Below, piece after piece: positions 1 to 8,453 of a stretch of DNA of 64,000 nt (its first letter is position 1; every line of letters starts with the position of its first letter). The translations under genes and the position numbers were made by a program. This stretch comes from Rhodococcus oxybenzonivorans (GTDB lineage: Bacteria; Actinomycetota; Actinomycetes; Mycobacteriales; Mycobacteriaceae): contig NZ_CP021355.1 of assembly GCF_003130705.1 (NCBI RefSeq), positions 744,001 to 808,000 on the forward strand, written 5' to 3'. A model generated the notes under the pieces. The model was not told where the DNA came from. It saw only the letters and a list, made by a program, of their open reading frames with translations, and ran no database searches.

Positions 1-2550
1 GTCGTCCCGTGCGGCGTACACTTCGATGGCATTTTCGAGATGCGCCAGTGCGTCGGGTAGCTGACCACCGAACAGTGCCAGAAATCCGTCGGACAGGTGG
101 AGGTGTGCGCGCAGCATCGGGTCGGTCCTCTGGTCGGCGAGCGCGTCGCCCCGCGCCACCAGGATGCCCGACGCTTGCAGGTCGCCCTGCACTCCAGCCA
201 AGATGCTGTCGGCGTAGAGAGCTTTTGCCCGGTCGACCGTAAGGGGGCCCGACACGCTGGTCAGGAAACGGTCGAGCCAGCGCCGGCCCTCGCTGAACAA
301 TCCCCGGGAAAGCCAGAATGAGAAGAGAGCAGCAGAGATCCGAAGTCCGGTTTTGGGGCTATCGGACACGCAGAACTCCAACGCCTCGCGGATATTCGGT
401 TGTTCCCGGCCCAGTTTGGCGATCAACGCGAGCTGGCGGGAACTGATCCATTCGGCCTCGGCCTCGAGCGCCAATCGCTCACACCAGTCACGATGTCGAT
501 GACGAACTTCGTCATACTCGTCACTCTCCTGCGCCTTTTCTCGCCCATAGGCCCGCACGGTCTCGAGCATTCGGAACCGCACCGCGGTACCCGACTCTTC
601 TCTCGTCAAGATCGACTTGTCGACCAGGAAAGTCACCGTGTCGAGGAGGTCCTCCGACATGTGGTCACGATCGCAGACCTGTTCTGCAGCCTCGAGTTCG
701 AATCCGCCGGCGAATATCGACAGCTGTGCCCACATCCGTTGTTCGATGGGTGTGCACAGGTCGTAGCTCCAGTCGATGCACATCCGCAACGTCTGCTGGC
801 GCGACGGTGCGTCCCGGCTGCCGCGGGTAAGCAAGGTGTAGCGGTCGGTCAGCCGCTCCAGGATCTGCTCGGGTGACATTGCCCGTAGTCTTGCTGCTGC
901 CAATTCGATCGGCAGCGGCAGCCCGTCCAGTCGCTGGCAGATGCGAGCGATGGTGATCTTGTTGTCGTCGGTGAGCTCGAAACCCGGGAGGGCCGAGGAG
1001 GCGCGTTCGGCGAACAGTGTCACCGCATTCTTGCGGGGCAGCCCTCTCGGTAGACGGTCGGGATCGGGAACGGGGAGCGGGGGAACCAGCAGAACCGCTT
1101 CCCCGCCGATACCGAGTGGTTCGCGACTGGTCGCGAGAATCCGCACGTCAGGGCAACCATGCAGCACGTTTTCGGCAAGTTTCGCCACCGCATCGACCAC
1201 CTGCTCACAATTGTCCAGAACGAGCAGCAGCTCGCGAGGGGCGAGGAACTCGACCAGCACCTCCTGTACGGGACTCGTCGCCCGGTAGCGCAGCCCCAGA
1301 ACTCCCGCCACCACACCTCCCAACAGCGACTCGTCACGTAGATCGCCCAGCTCGACCAGCCACACACCGTCGGGGAAATCGTGTTGCGCCTTGGTGGCGA
1401 CCCTCAGCGCCAGGCGGGTCTTCCCGACCCCGCCGATCCCGGTCAACGTGACCAACCGCGAGGCCGACAGCAGATTCTTCGCCTCGGCCAACTCCGTGCG
1501 GCGGTCGACGAAACTGGTCAGCTCCAGCGGAAGGCCACCGGTCCGGCTCGAATCCAGGGATGACGGTGATGGCCAGCTCCCGTCTGACCCGCGTTCTGCC
1601 GAGGAATAGTGCGCGTGCGTCGATGTAGTGCTGTCGTGCACTTTATCCGGTTCGGTGTGCAGGGCCATCTCGTCGATCGGAAACCCATGACGACGTTGGG
1701 ATGCTTGCAGTAGTTGGCCCAGTTCCGCGGCGGAGGGACGACTTCCCGGGTCGCCGGACATCGCACGTTCGATGCTGGCGCTGACGTCCTCCAGAACACC
1801 GTGCTCACGGGGGTCCGGCACGGGCTCGGAGGCGATCCGCAGGAACTGGGCCACCAGCTGCTCGCCGCTGCGGCGTTCGAAGGCGACGTGCCCGGTGATC
1901 GCCGCGAACAATGTCGCGCCGAGGGCGTAGACGTCAGCGGCGGGACCCGACGGCTCGCCGGCCAGGACCTCGGGGGCGGTGAACGCGGGCGACCCCGTCA
2001 CGACGCCGTGTTTGGTTTCGAACCCGCCCGCGATGTGGGCGATGCCGAAGTCCGTCAGCACCGGCTCTCCGTAGTCGGTGAACAGTATGTTCCCGGGCTT
2101 GACGTCGCGATGGAGGATCCCGAGGCGATGGGCGGTCTCCAGAGCGCCGGCCATCTTCACCCCGAGTCGCAGCGCTTCCTCCAACGGGAGCGGCCCGTGG
2201 CGGCGGATCCGCTCGTCCACCGAGTCCTGGGCAAAGCACGGCATGACAATGAAGGGCCGACCGTTCTCGGTTGCACCGACGTGGAGAACATTGACGATGT
2301 TGGGGTGCCCGGTCAGCCGGCCTGCCGCATGCTGTTCCCGAAGGAACCGGGCCCGATTCTCCTCGTCCAAGTCGGCGGTGAGGACTTTAACCGCCACGGT
2401 GCGGTCCAGCGAAGCCTGCAGGCACCGGTAGACGACGCCGAACCCGCCGCGGCCGATCTCCCGAGCGTCCGCGAACCCGGCTGCCGCCAACTCCGCCGTG
2501 ACTGAACCGGACACGTCACGTTGCGTCGCGAATGGATCGACGTCGGTCAT
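1..2550 (-). CDS. Ser/Thr protein kinase fused to NTPase regulator, 3' end outside window
   Basis: Reads open for 850 codons from ATG at 2550 to the window edge, so the C-terminus is missing. Residues about 30-290 form a Hanks-type kinase: glycine loop GRGGFGVVY near 34-41, invariant Lys55, HRDVKPGN with catalytic Asp149, DFG Asp167 and TAPE near 191. A P-loop NTPase follows, with GIGGVGKTR near residue 370, then LVLDNCEQV and helical repeats. This arrangement is that of PknK/AfsK-like signalling regulators, in which a cytoplasmic kinase is joined to a STAND/MalT-type ATPase; many carry a DNA-binding or repeat domain in the part lost here. No transmembrane segment is seen. No good ribosome site precedes the start, and the upstream decayed gene overlaps it by about 35 bp. 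Phosphorylation targets cannot be read from sequence. Confidence 0.88.
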   Translation of the reverse strand, partial: MTDVDPFATQRDVSGSVTAELAAAGFADAREIGRGGFGVVYRCLQASLDRTVAVKVLTADLDEENRARFLREQHAAGRLTGHPNIVNVLHVGATENGRPFIVMPCFAQDSVDERIRRHGPLPLEEALRLGVKMAGALETAHRLGILHRDVKPGNILFTDYGEPVLTDFGIAHIAGGFETKHGVVTGSPAFTAPEVLAGEPSGPAADVYALGATLFAAITGHVAFERRSGEQLVAQFLRIASEPVPDPREHGVLEDVSASIERAMSGDPGSRPSAAELGQLLQASQRRHGFPIDEMALHTEPDKVHDSTTSTHAHYSSAERGSDGSWPSPSSLDSSRTGGLPLELTSFVDRRTELAEAKNLLSASRLVTLTGIGGVGKTRLALRVATKAQHDFPDGVWLVELGDLRDESLLGGVVAGVLGLRYRATSPVQEVLVEFLAPRELLLVLDNCEQVVDAVAKLAENVLHGCPDVRILATSREPLGIGGEAVLLVPPLPVPDPDRLPRGLPRKNAVTLFAERASSALPGFELTDDNKITIARICQRLDGLPLPIELAAARLRAMSPEQILERLTDRYTLLTRGSRDAPSRQQTLRMCIDWSYDLCTPIEQRMWAQLSIFAGGFELEAAEQVCDRDHMSEDLLDTVTFLVDKSILTREESGTAVRFRMLETVRAYGREKAQESDEYDEVRHRHRDWCERLALEAEAEWISSRQLALIAKLGREQPNIREALEFCVSDSPKTGLRISAALFSFWLSRGLFSEGRRWLDRFLTSVSGPLTVDRAKALYADSILAGVQGDLQASGILVARGDALADQRTDPMLRAHLHLSDGFLALFGGQLPDALAHLENAIEVYAARDD

Positions 2551-3095
2551 CGACTACGTCGATCCGGTCCGAAACACGGTCGAAAAATGCACGACTGGTC
2601 ACCTCTCGATAATGTTCCCCAAGGATATCGCTAGACGCCCGAGCTAGAGCGCGACTGGCCACCACAACGGCATTCTCGACGCGAGCGGGCCGCGGTCCAG
2701 GTTGGACGTCGATCCCGGTGTCCGTGACGTCGTCGCCGATCGCGATCAGTGTTGTCGAGCAGTTCGTCGACCGTGTGATAGATGATCGCGGGTGACGGTC
2801 GCCCCGGGGATCTCGGGCATGCTGGCATGCCGCTCTATCCGAGTTCAGCGAAAACGGGGCATGCGCGGCACCGCGCGTCAACCGAACCGACGGACAAGAC
2901 CGTGATGGGCACGTCGACATGCAACCACCACTCGGCATCGGGAGAATCGTCTGCGGTGTTGTCGCCGGTGATAGACACAGCAGCGACGGCGCTCGCAACA
3001 TGCAGCTTGTCCACCACCACCACCACCGGCCACCATGCGATGCCGATCTGGATGGGTGCGTTTGGCGACCTCGCCCGGATCAGTATTGAGGGCAC
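2516..3095 (-). pseudogene. Broken conserved hypothetical gene
   Basis: Two minus-strand frames join into one plausible protein. The first runs from ATG at 3095 (MPSILIRARSPNAPIQIGIA) to an in-frame TAG at 2835, and past that stop the same frame still reads AIIYHTVDELLDN. Near 2755 coding sense moves to another frame (TLIAIGDDVTDTGID onward) that ends at TGA 2516, inside the start of the kinase gene. Codon third positions are GC-rich along the composite path, which supports former coding. No family is recognised. It is broken by one stop and one frameshift, unless these are sequencing errors. It may once have been translationally coupled to the kinase gene. Confidence 0.42.
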
Positions 3096-4523
3096 CGGAT
3101 TGTACGGGGCAAGCGGTCCTCTGCCCTGGCGACAGCGGTGTCACATTTTGGAGGTCGACAGGATTGGATCCAGTCGGATCGGCGCCGCGAATGCAAGAAC
3201 GACGACCCCGGCGCGGTAAATGCTGCACGAGCCATCCTCCGCCCCAAACCCTCATGCGGTCGCCCGCGGCGTCATCCTCCGCGACCTGGTCCCGCCACCG
3301 ACCGAGAGCTCGGCCAACTCGCATGGGACTTGCCACGTCGAACGGAGTGCGATCATCCGCGTCACGGCGGACCGCTTCCTCCCCCGCGGGAGATCCGACA
3401 TTCAGTGCTCCGCGAGGAGGCCCGCGACGAGCCCAGCTGACGTGCGCTCCACGTCAGCCCCTCGACTCTGATGTACCTCGACCGGCTCACCGGCCGCAAA
3501 CGGCGACGTTCTCATCCGCGCGGCGATGCGAGTTGCGCAGTACGTCGGCTCCTCGAGACCCCGGGAACCTCGCCGCCGACTTGCCGCGATTGGAGTTACC
3601 CGCGACCTCACCTCGGAAATCTCGGTGCACGCACCGACGTGCACTTCGGCGACGGGCTACGCGACCTCGCCCTCCTGCCCGGCTCCAACTGTCAGGAGGG
3701 TAGACGTGTGGACAACTCGGGTACCCCCCGGCAATCGGGCTGGAGAGGATCCGCCGTCGCCACACATCAGCCTCAGCTGGCGACGGTTCCCGAGGCACAC
3801 GTCGACACGGCATCGCCGGTTATGTTCTTCGCTGCGCACCCCAGCGGCCGATCAGGTCTACCGCGGCAGCCAGGTTGCGGCGAACCAGGCGTGAAACGCA
3901 CACCCCGCGAGTCTCGTACTCCTCGAGATTCCGGGCGAGCTCCTCCGCAGCCCTGAACGCGTCCCGCGCTGCTGTCGGGAATCCGGCGACCTGGCGTCGC
4001 ATACGGCCAGATGAGTCCCAGGCTGGAAGAATTCTCGCAGTTCAGTTCTCGTGGTGTTCTCTCCGAGGGCTCTTTCGCGGCGGGCAAATGTCGGGCCAGT
4101 AGTTTAGGTTGGTTGTTCTTGGCACGGAACGTCTCGGTGAGCATCCGGTAATCGATGTAGGGGGTAGAACCGGGGGGATGCGTTTGTAACCAGGTAAGTC
4201 AGTCCCTACTGGCGCCGGTAGCCGAGGGATCGGACAACTCCTGGGGACGTGTCATTCCCGCGGTGCCACGTTAGATGGGGCCGAACCCGCCACGCGTGGG
4301 AGCCAACCGGACCTATGGGGCCGCGACCACTCCATGCCAGGTGATCCAGCCTGGCCACACCGTACGTGTGAAGTCCGTGCGAACTCATCCAAACTGTAAC
4401 GGCCGCTATCCCGCAGGAACGCGCATGTGAGGCGTTGAGGTGCCGCCCGGTCGAAATCGGTGACAAATTTTCAGCCCGGTCTCGCTACGACCGATTCAAA
4501 CGGCACCGGTTCAAGTAATGACC
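3096..4523. other. Decayed region without an intact gene
   Basis: No convincing intact gene is seen. Short minus-strand stretches look formerly coding: 3820-4002 (contains FRAAEELARNLEEY and NLAAAVDLIGRW), 3773-4144 in another frame (MLTETFRAKNNQPKLLARHL) and 3402-3644. They cannot be joined into one protein without several shifts, and no family is recognised. Long open frames on the plus strand here are rich in Arg, Pro and Ser and look like GC-driven shadows. The region is best read as gene remains between the kinase locus and the menB-like gene. Confidence 0.35.
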
Positions 4524-5438
4524 TCAGTAATACCAGGGATAAGGAGTCCAGTCGGGATCACGTTTCGCGAGAAACGCGTCCCGTCCTTCCACTGCCTCGT
4601 CTGTCATGTATGCCATTCGGGTTGCCTCACCAGCGAATAGCTGCTGGCCTACCAGCCCATCGTCGATCAGATTGAAGGCATACTTCAACATTCGCTGTGC
4701 CTGAGGTGATTTTCCGTTGATGCTTGCAGCCCACTGGAGTGCGACGCTCTCGAGATCTGTGTGCGCGACAACCTCATTGACGGCACCCATCGAGTGCATT
4801 TGCTCGGCCGTGTATGTCTTTCCGAGAAAGAAGATTTCGCGCGCGAACTTCTGTCCGACTTGGCGTGCTAGAAGCGCGCTTCCGAAGCCACCGTCGAAAC
4901 TTCCGACATCGGCATCTGTCTGCTTGAAACGGGCATGTTCTCGGCGTGCGAGGGTCAGATCGCATACCACATGCAGACTGTGGCCGCCACCTGCAGCCCA
5001 CCCGTTGACCAATGCGATGACCACTTTCGGCATGAATCGAATAAGCCGCTGAACTTCGAGAATGTGCATTCGCCCCGTACGCCCCCGGTCGACGGTGTCG
5101 GCTGTGTCGCCGCCGGCGTACTGGTAGCCGCTGCGCCCGCGGATCCGCTGATCCCCGCCGGAGCTGAACGCCCAGACGCCGTCCTTCGGGCTCGGACCAT
5201 TCCCGGTAATCAACACGACTCCGACATCAGAGCTCATCCGGGCGTGGTCGAGGACGCGGTAGAGCTCGTCCACAGTGTGTGGCCGGAAGGCGTTGCGAAC
5301 GTCCGGCCGATCGAAAGCAATCCGTACGGTGCCCTGGGAAACGTGTCTGTGGTATGTGACGTCTGTCAGGTCTGCGAAACCGGGAACGAGTTGCCAGCTC
5401 ACGGACGTGGTGTCTCCACCACTGGTCGACGGTGCCAT
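4524..5438 (-). CDS. menB: 1,4-dihydroxy-2-naphthoyl-CoA synthase (MenB)
   Basis: A 304-residue crotonase-fold protein. Its sequence follows mycobacterial MenB almost throughout: NAFRPHTVDELYRVLDHARM, GGDQRIRGRSGYQY, VNGWAAGGGHSLHVVCDLT, KQTDADVGSFDGG and the C-terminal GRDAFL-KRDPDW. MenB closes o-succinylbenzoyl-CoA to 1,4-dihydroxy-2-naphthoyl-CoA in menaquinone synthesis, using the GGG oxyanion-hole loop and the conserved Asp/Tyr/Ser environment. No other men gene is nearby and its neighbours are decayed DNA and CoA-catabolic genes. It may therefore be a second, relocated copy, or a relative that opens a 2-ketocycloalkyl-CoA ring in the reverse sense. Family assignment is firm; physiological role is less so. 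A perfect palindrome lies 12 bp upstream of the start. Confidence 0.9.
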   Translation of the reverse strand: MAPSTSGGDTTSVSWQLVPGFADLTDVTYHRHVSQGTVRIAFDRPDVRNAFRPHTVDELYRVLDHARMSSDVGVVLITGNGPSPKDGVWAFSSGGDQRIRGRSGYQYAGGDTADTVDRGRTGRMHILEVQRLIRFMPKVVIALVNGWAAGGGHSLHVVCDLTLARREHARFKQTDADVGSFDGGFGSALLARQVGQKFAREIFFLGKTYTAEQMHSMGAVNEVVAHTDLESVALQWAASINGKSPQAQRMLKYAFNLIDDGLVGQQLFAGEATRMAYMTDEAVEGRDAFLAKRDPDWTPYPWYY

Positions 5439-5449
5439 ACCGCCACTAT

Positions 5450-5469
5450 AACCTAACTTGCATTAGGTT
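5450..5469. promoter_or_regulatory. Candidate operator upstream of menB-like gene
   Basis: AACCTAACTTGCATTAGGTT is a perfect inverted repeat with 7-base arms and a 6-base spacer. It lies 12-31 bases upstream of the menB-like start, where a repressor would block transcription. Its CTAA/TTAG core resembles the other palindromes near catabolic operons here, but spacing and flanks differ, so a separate regulator is possible. Confidence 0.5.
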
Positions 5470-6115
5470 CGAAGAGGGTCGCTCATGCGTCGGCAACAGT
5501 GCTGTGGTTGCTGTGCTGAGCTCGGCTACAACTGCATTGGCAGCGATGTTGGGAGAGTGTGCCGGTGGTGGCACGGGTATGGGATGCGCTGTCGCGCTGG
5601 GCCGTAGGGGCCATTCGAGAATAGGCCAACTGCAAGTGGAGATGATTAGAGGACTCGTTGAAGTCCCCGACCCGGGGGGAGTATTCCTGTTGATCGAATG
5701 TTGTTGTAAGTCTTGGAGGCGTGGGTTGGCAGATGTGCGCAGGATTCTTCCAGCGCAGTTCGTCGAGGGCATTGCAACAATGGGGATGCACAGGTGGAGT
5801 TCGCCGTAAACTCTCGGCGCAGCGATTTTGAGTCTGAAGGTACTTGTTGTCAGTTCAACTCGCTGCAATTCGCGAACGCGCATCGTTCACGAACGGCAGG
5901 AAGTGAGCTCGCGAGAAGGATCGTTGCGTTTTCACGTCTCCTGGCGGACCGTGTGATGTCCAAACGCCTCGTTGGGCAATTCCATGCTGAGTTCTCTGGT
6001 CCGAATATGTCCCTTGCCTCTATCTAAATCTGTGCTAATTTAGATTTATGTGACCCAGGGCACACAAGCGTAGGGGTCTCCCTGCACCGCTCACGCATCG
6101 ACGAACCGATCAGAT
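5470..6115. other. Intergenic region without supported gene
   Basis: About 650 bases between the divergent menB-like gene and the hydrolase locus. Open frames on both strands (for example plus 5432-5809 and minus 5446-5883) have no recognisable motifs, no ribosome site and no conserved codon pattern, so none is called. The only structured element noted is the AT-rich palindrome near 6023-6048. Confidence 0.4.
6023..6048. promoter_or_regulatory. AT-rich overlapping palindromes upstream of cell-wall hydrolase
   Basis: The stretch contains TCTAAAT (6023-6029) mirrored by ATTTAGA (6038-6044), and TAAATCT (6025-6031) mirrored by AGATTTA (6042-6048). It also holds CTAATTTAGATT, close to the CTAATCTAAATC motif found at 15394 and 37597. 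It lies about 270 bases before the NlpC/P60 gene and 70 before the small upstream frame. It may be an operator or an AT-rich promoter; binding is not shown. Confidence 0.38.
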
Positions 6116-6325
6116 GTGAGTAAGTGCGACATGCAGTTTGGTCGAGATGAATCAGAGAACTTCGGACAGGTCTGGGAGCGTTTGATGATCGAAGTGTTCA
6201 CGAAGTTGCCCACCGTGGGTCCGGCATCCCGCGCCGCGGACGCCCTTCAGCTCCTCGGGCGAGTAGTGGGACGCCCTTCAACATTGCATTGCAACGCACT
6301 TCGAACCGGAGGATCGGATGTCTGA
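6116..6325 (+). CDS. Possible small protein upstream of hydrolase
   Basis: A 69-codon open frame whose stop overlaps the start of the next gene by 8 bases, which would fit translational coupling. The product (begins MSKCDMQFGRDESEN, includes RLMIEVFTKLPTVG) matches no family I recognise, has no signal peptide and no membrane segment. No strong ribosome site is seen. It may equally be chance open sequence in the leader of the hydrolase mRNA. Confidence 0.25.
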   Translation: MSKCDMQFGRDESENFGQVWERLMIEVFTKLPTVGPASRAADALQLLGRVVGRPSTLHCNALRTGGSDV

Positions 6326-7628
6326 TCCGTATGCCGTGATCGTGGCGGTACTCGTTGCCGTGGGCGGCGCCGTTCAAGGAGCCAACCTACCCGACCCAAT
6401 CAAAGACCAGGTTGCTGATTCAGTGCAGGTCGCTGAGCAGGCGGCCCCGCAAGTGGCATCTCAAGTCAACCAGATACTGTCAAGCCTTCCTGAACCTGCG
6501 CAGCAGTTCGCGCAAAAGTCAATCGATGATGCCGCCGCCGCTTTGCCGCCTGTCGTGCAGGCGGAGGCACCTCCACCCAGCGTCGAGGTCGCACCCCCTG
6601 AAGTCCGCAGAGATGAGTCGGCCGCCGATCCCGTGGTGGGCTCGAACGGACAACAGAACGACATGCTCAATGCCGCCCAGTTGTATGATTCACCGATCGA
6701 ATCACATCCGCCGATACCCTCCGCCATCGCAGGGCTGAATTCGGTAGTGGTAGGGGCCTTCCCGATCTTCAGACCTTGGCTGAACAAGGCCGGCCAACTC
6801 TGTGACGGAATCAAGCCGGAGACGATAGCCGCGCTCTATTCAGCAGAGAACAACTTCCGATACGGGCCCAGTGCACCTGTATCGATCTCCGGCGCAAAGG
6901 GCCCGGGGCAGTTCATGGATGCAACCTGGGCCAAGTACGGCAAGGACGCTGATGGAGATGGTAAGGCGGATGTTCTCGGCGTCGCGGATTCGGTCATGGC
7001 TACCGGGCATCTCTTGTGCGACTTGTACGCACAGGTTGATCAATGGAAAGCGAGAGGGATCGTCACTGGCGACAGCCTGGACTTGGCAATCGCCGGCTAC
7101 AACGCGGGCGCGGGCGCGGTTCTCCAGTCCCGCGGAATGCCCTCGGGTTCGCCGGATTACGAGAATCAGACGAAGCCGTATGTGCGGAAGATCCGCGGGT
7201 CAGAAGAGTATTTCCGGCGGATGCTCTCACCGTTCAGTGGCCTTCCCTTGTCGGGATTGGGCGGCCAGATCGTAGATCGCGCCACGACTTTCCTGGGCCT
7301 TCCGTACGTCTGGGGCGGCGGTGATATCGACGGGCCGTCCGGAGGGGGGTTCGACTGTTCGGGTCTGACATCGTATGCAGTTCATGCAGCAACATCTGGG
7401 AAAGTCACGCTACCAAGAACATCTGAGACCCAATGGAACATTGGCGTCGAGATCCCACTCGAGCAGGCTGTAGCTGGTGACCTTTTGTTCGGGAACTGGG
7501 GACCAGCCGGTCCGGGACATGTTGCCATCTATGTCGGAAACGGCCAGATGATCCATGCGCCCACTACCGGAGACGTAGTGCGAATAGGCCCAGTTTTCGA
7601 CAACATGAAGGCTCGCCGGGTGATCTAG
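6318..7628 (+). CDS. Bifunctional peptidoglycan hydrolase (lytic transglycosylase + NlpC/P60)
   Basis: A 436-residue protein. After a short hydrophobic N-terminus (VIVAVLVAVGGAVQGA) and a low-complexity Pro/Ala/Gln linker comes an SLT-type transglycosylase domain at about 150-300: catalytic Glu in YSAENNF, GPGQFM, and AGYNAGAGAV. A NlpC/P60 peptidase follows at about 315-436, with nucleophile in FDCSGL, His in GHVAIYVG and third polar residue in MIHAPTT. It should cut both glycan strands and stem peptides outside the membrane. Such two-domain enzymes are common in actinobacterial conjugation or secretion loci, but no transfer gene is adjacent. Start is supported by GGAGG about 6 bases upstream. 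The N-terminal segment is a weak signal anchor. Confidence 0.88.
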   Translation: MSDPYAVIVAVLVAVGGAVQGANLPDPIKDQVADSVQVAEQAAPQVASQVNQILSSLPEPAQQFAQKSIDDAAAALPPVVQAEAPPPSVEVAPPEVRRDESAADPVVGSNGQQNDMLNAAQLYDSPIESHPPIPSAIAGLNSVVVGAFPIFRPWLNKAGQLCDGIKPETIAALYSAENNFRYGPSAPVSISGAKGPGQFMDATWAKYGKDADGDGKADVLGVADSVMATGHLLCDLYAQVDQWKARGIVTGDSLDLAIAGYNAGAGAVLQSRGMPSGSPDYENQTKPYVRKIRGSEEYFRRMLSPFSGLPLSGLGGQIVDRATTFLGLPYVWGGGDIDGPSGGGFDCSGLTSYAVHAATSGKVTLPRTSETQWNIGVEIPLEQAVAGDLLFGNWGPAGPGHVAIYVGNGQMIHAPTTGDVVRIGPVFDNMKARRVI

Positions 7629-7986
7629 TGGTTTGTGTCGCAGGTGATTCTGGAGCGATTCGACAGAATCCGTACTTGACGAATCCGATACCCGCTTTGG
7701 AGATTTCCGATGGGCAGCGCGTTCTGCTCAAGTCGTTGGCGCGGTCGTATTCGGGTGCGCGCCGGGAGGTAAATGCGGGTTATGGCATTTGATAGCCTCC
7801 GAGTGTGCCAACACGGCTACCGGGCAGGCGCTGTCGGTATCACCGCGGCGAACTGGCGGGCGCGGTTCGCCGCGGTCGGCATGGCGTGGTTGGGAGGTGC
7901 GCACGGGTGGGTGGCCGCACGCCATTGACCCGGAGGAGGCGATCGAGAAGATCGTGGATCTGACGCAGAACGACCGTCCGAAAGAC

Positions 7987-8040
7987 GAGACTCATGGAGC
8001 TGCTGGACGATGGGAGACTCATGGAGCTGCTGGACGATGG
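7987..8040. repeat. 27-bp perfect tandem duplication
   Basis: A 27-base unit beginning GAGACTCATGGAGCTGCTGG is present twice head to tail (7987-8013 and 8014-8040), inside the IS630 remnant. The unit length is a multiple of three. It looks like slippage after the transposase lost function. Confidence 0.8.
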
Positions 8041-8284
8041 GAGAGGTGGTCGAGGTCTCGAAGGGCATCGTCCAACGCGGGTGGTTCGTCCGCGGGTTCA
8101 GACCGCATACCGAGTCGAGACGTTCAAGCTGTCGAACTATCCCCGGTTCGAGAACGAACTTGGCGACGTCGTCGGTTTTTGCCTAACCCCGCCGGACTAT
8201 CGTGCTGTTTTGCCGACGGGACATGTTCTCGGTGCAAGTACTGGACCGTACTCAGGCGTCGCTTCCCACCGTGAAGGGAGAAGG

Positions 8285-8326
8285 TAGAATGATGACACAC
8301 GACTGTAGAATGATGACACACGACTG
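8285..8326. repeat. 21-bp perfect tandem duplication
   Basis: The unit starting TAGAATGATGACACACGACT occurs twice in a row (8285-8305, 8306-8326), at the point where the transposase should read MTHDYKRH. It is a second local duplication in the same dead gene. Confidence 0.8.
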
Positions 8327-8453
8327 CAAGCGACACTGGGCCCCAAGCGCAGAATCCATCCTCGCGAAAGTCGCCCGCGGACAAACCGCCCTCGAAGGTC
8401 GAGCCAAATCCGCGACCCATCACTAGGTACGGCTCAAGCTTGGTCGAGTCAGA

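Larger units (their letters stand above)
7690..8426 (+). pseudogene. IS630-family transposase remnant
   Basis: Pieces in all three plus frames line up in the order of an IS630 transposase: ISDGQRVLLKSLARSYSGAR near 7700; NWRARFAAVGMAWLG near 7850; IDPEEAIEKIVDLTQNDRP near 7925; VETFKLSNYPRFENELGDVV near 8120; VQVLDRTQASLPTVKGEGR near 8250; KRHWAPSAES near 8330; and ILAKVARG...KSATHH ending at TAG 8424-8426. Several frameshifts and the loss of most of the DDE core make it non-functional. Two short tandem duplications (7987-8040 and 8285-8326) lie within it. It is an insertion scar between the hydrolase and the cyclase gene. Confidence 0.72.

Noticed and set aside
1714..2505. 263-codon open frame on the plus strand
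   Set aside because: It lies antisense to the kinase domain, whose catalytic motifs are all readable on the minus strand.
5432..5809. 125-codon plus-strand frame next to menB
   Set aside because: No ribosome site, no motif, and it overlaps the menB promoter and candidate operator.
7980..8330. Possible CRISPR-like repeats
   Set aside because: Only two copies of each unit, head to tail with no spacers, inside a transposase remnant.
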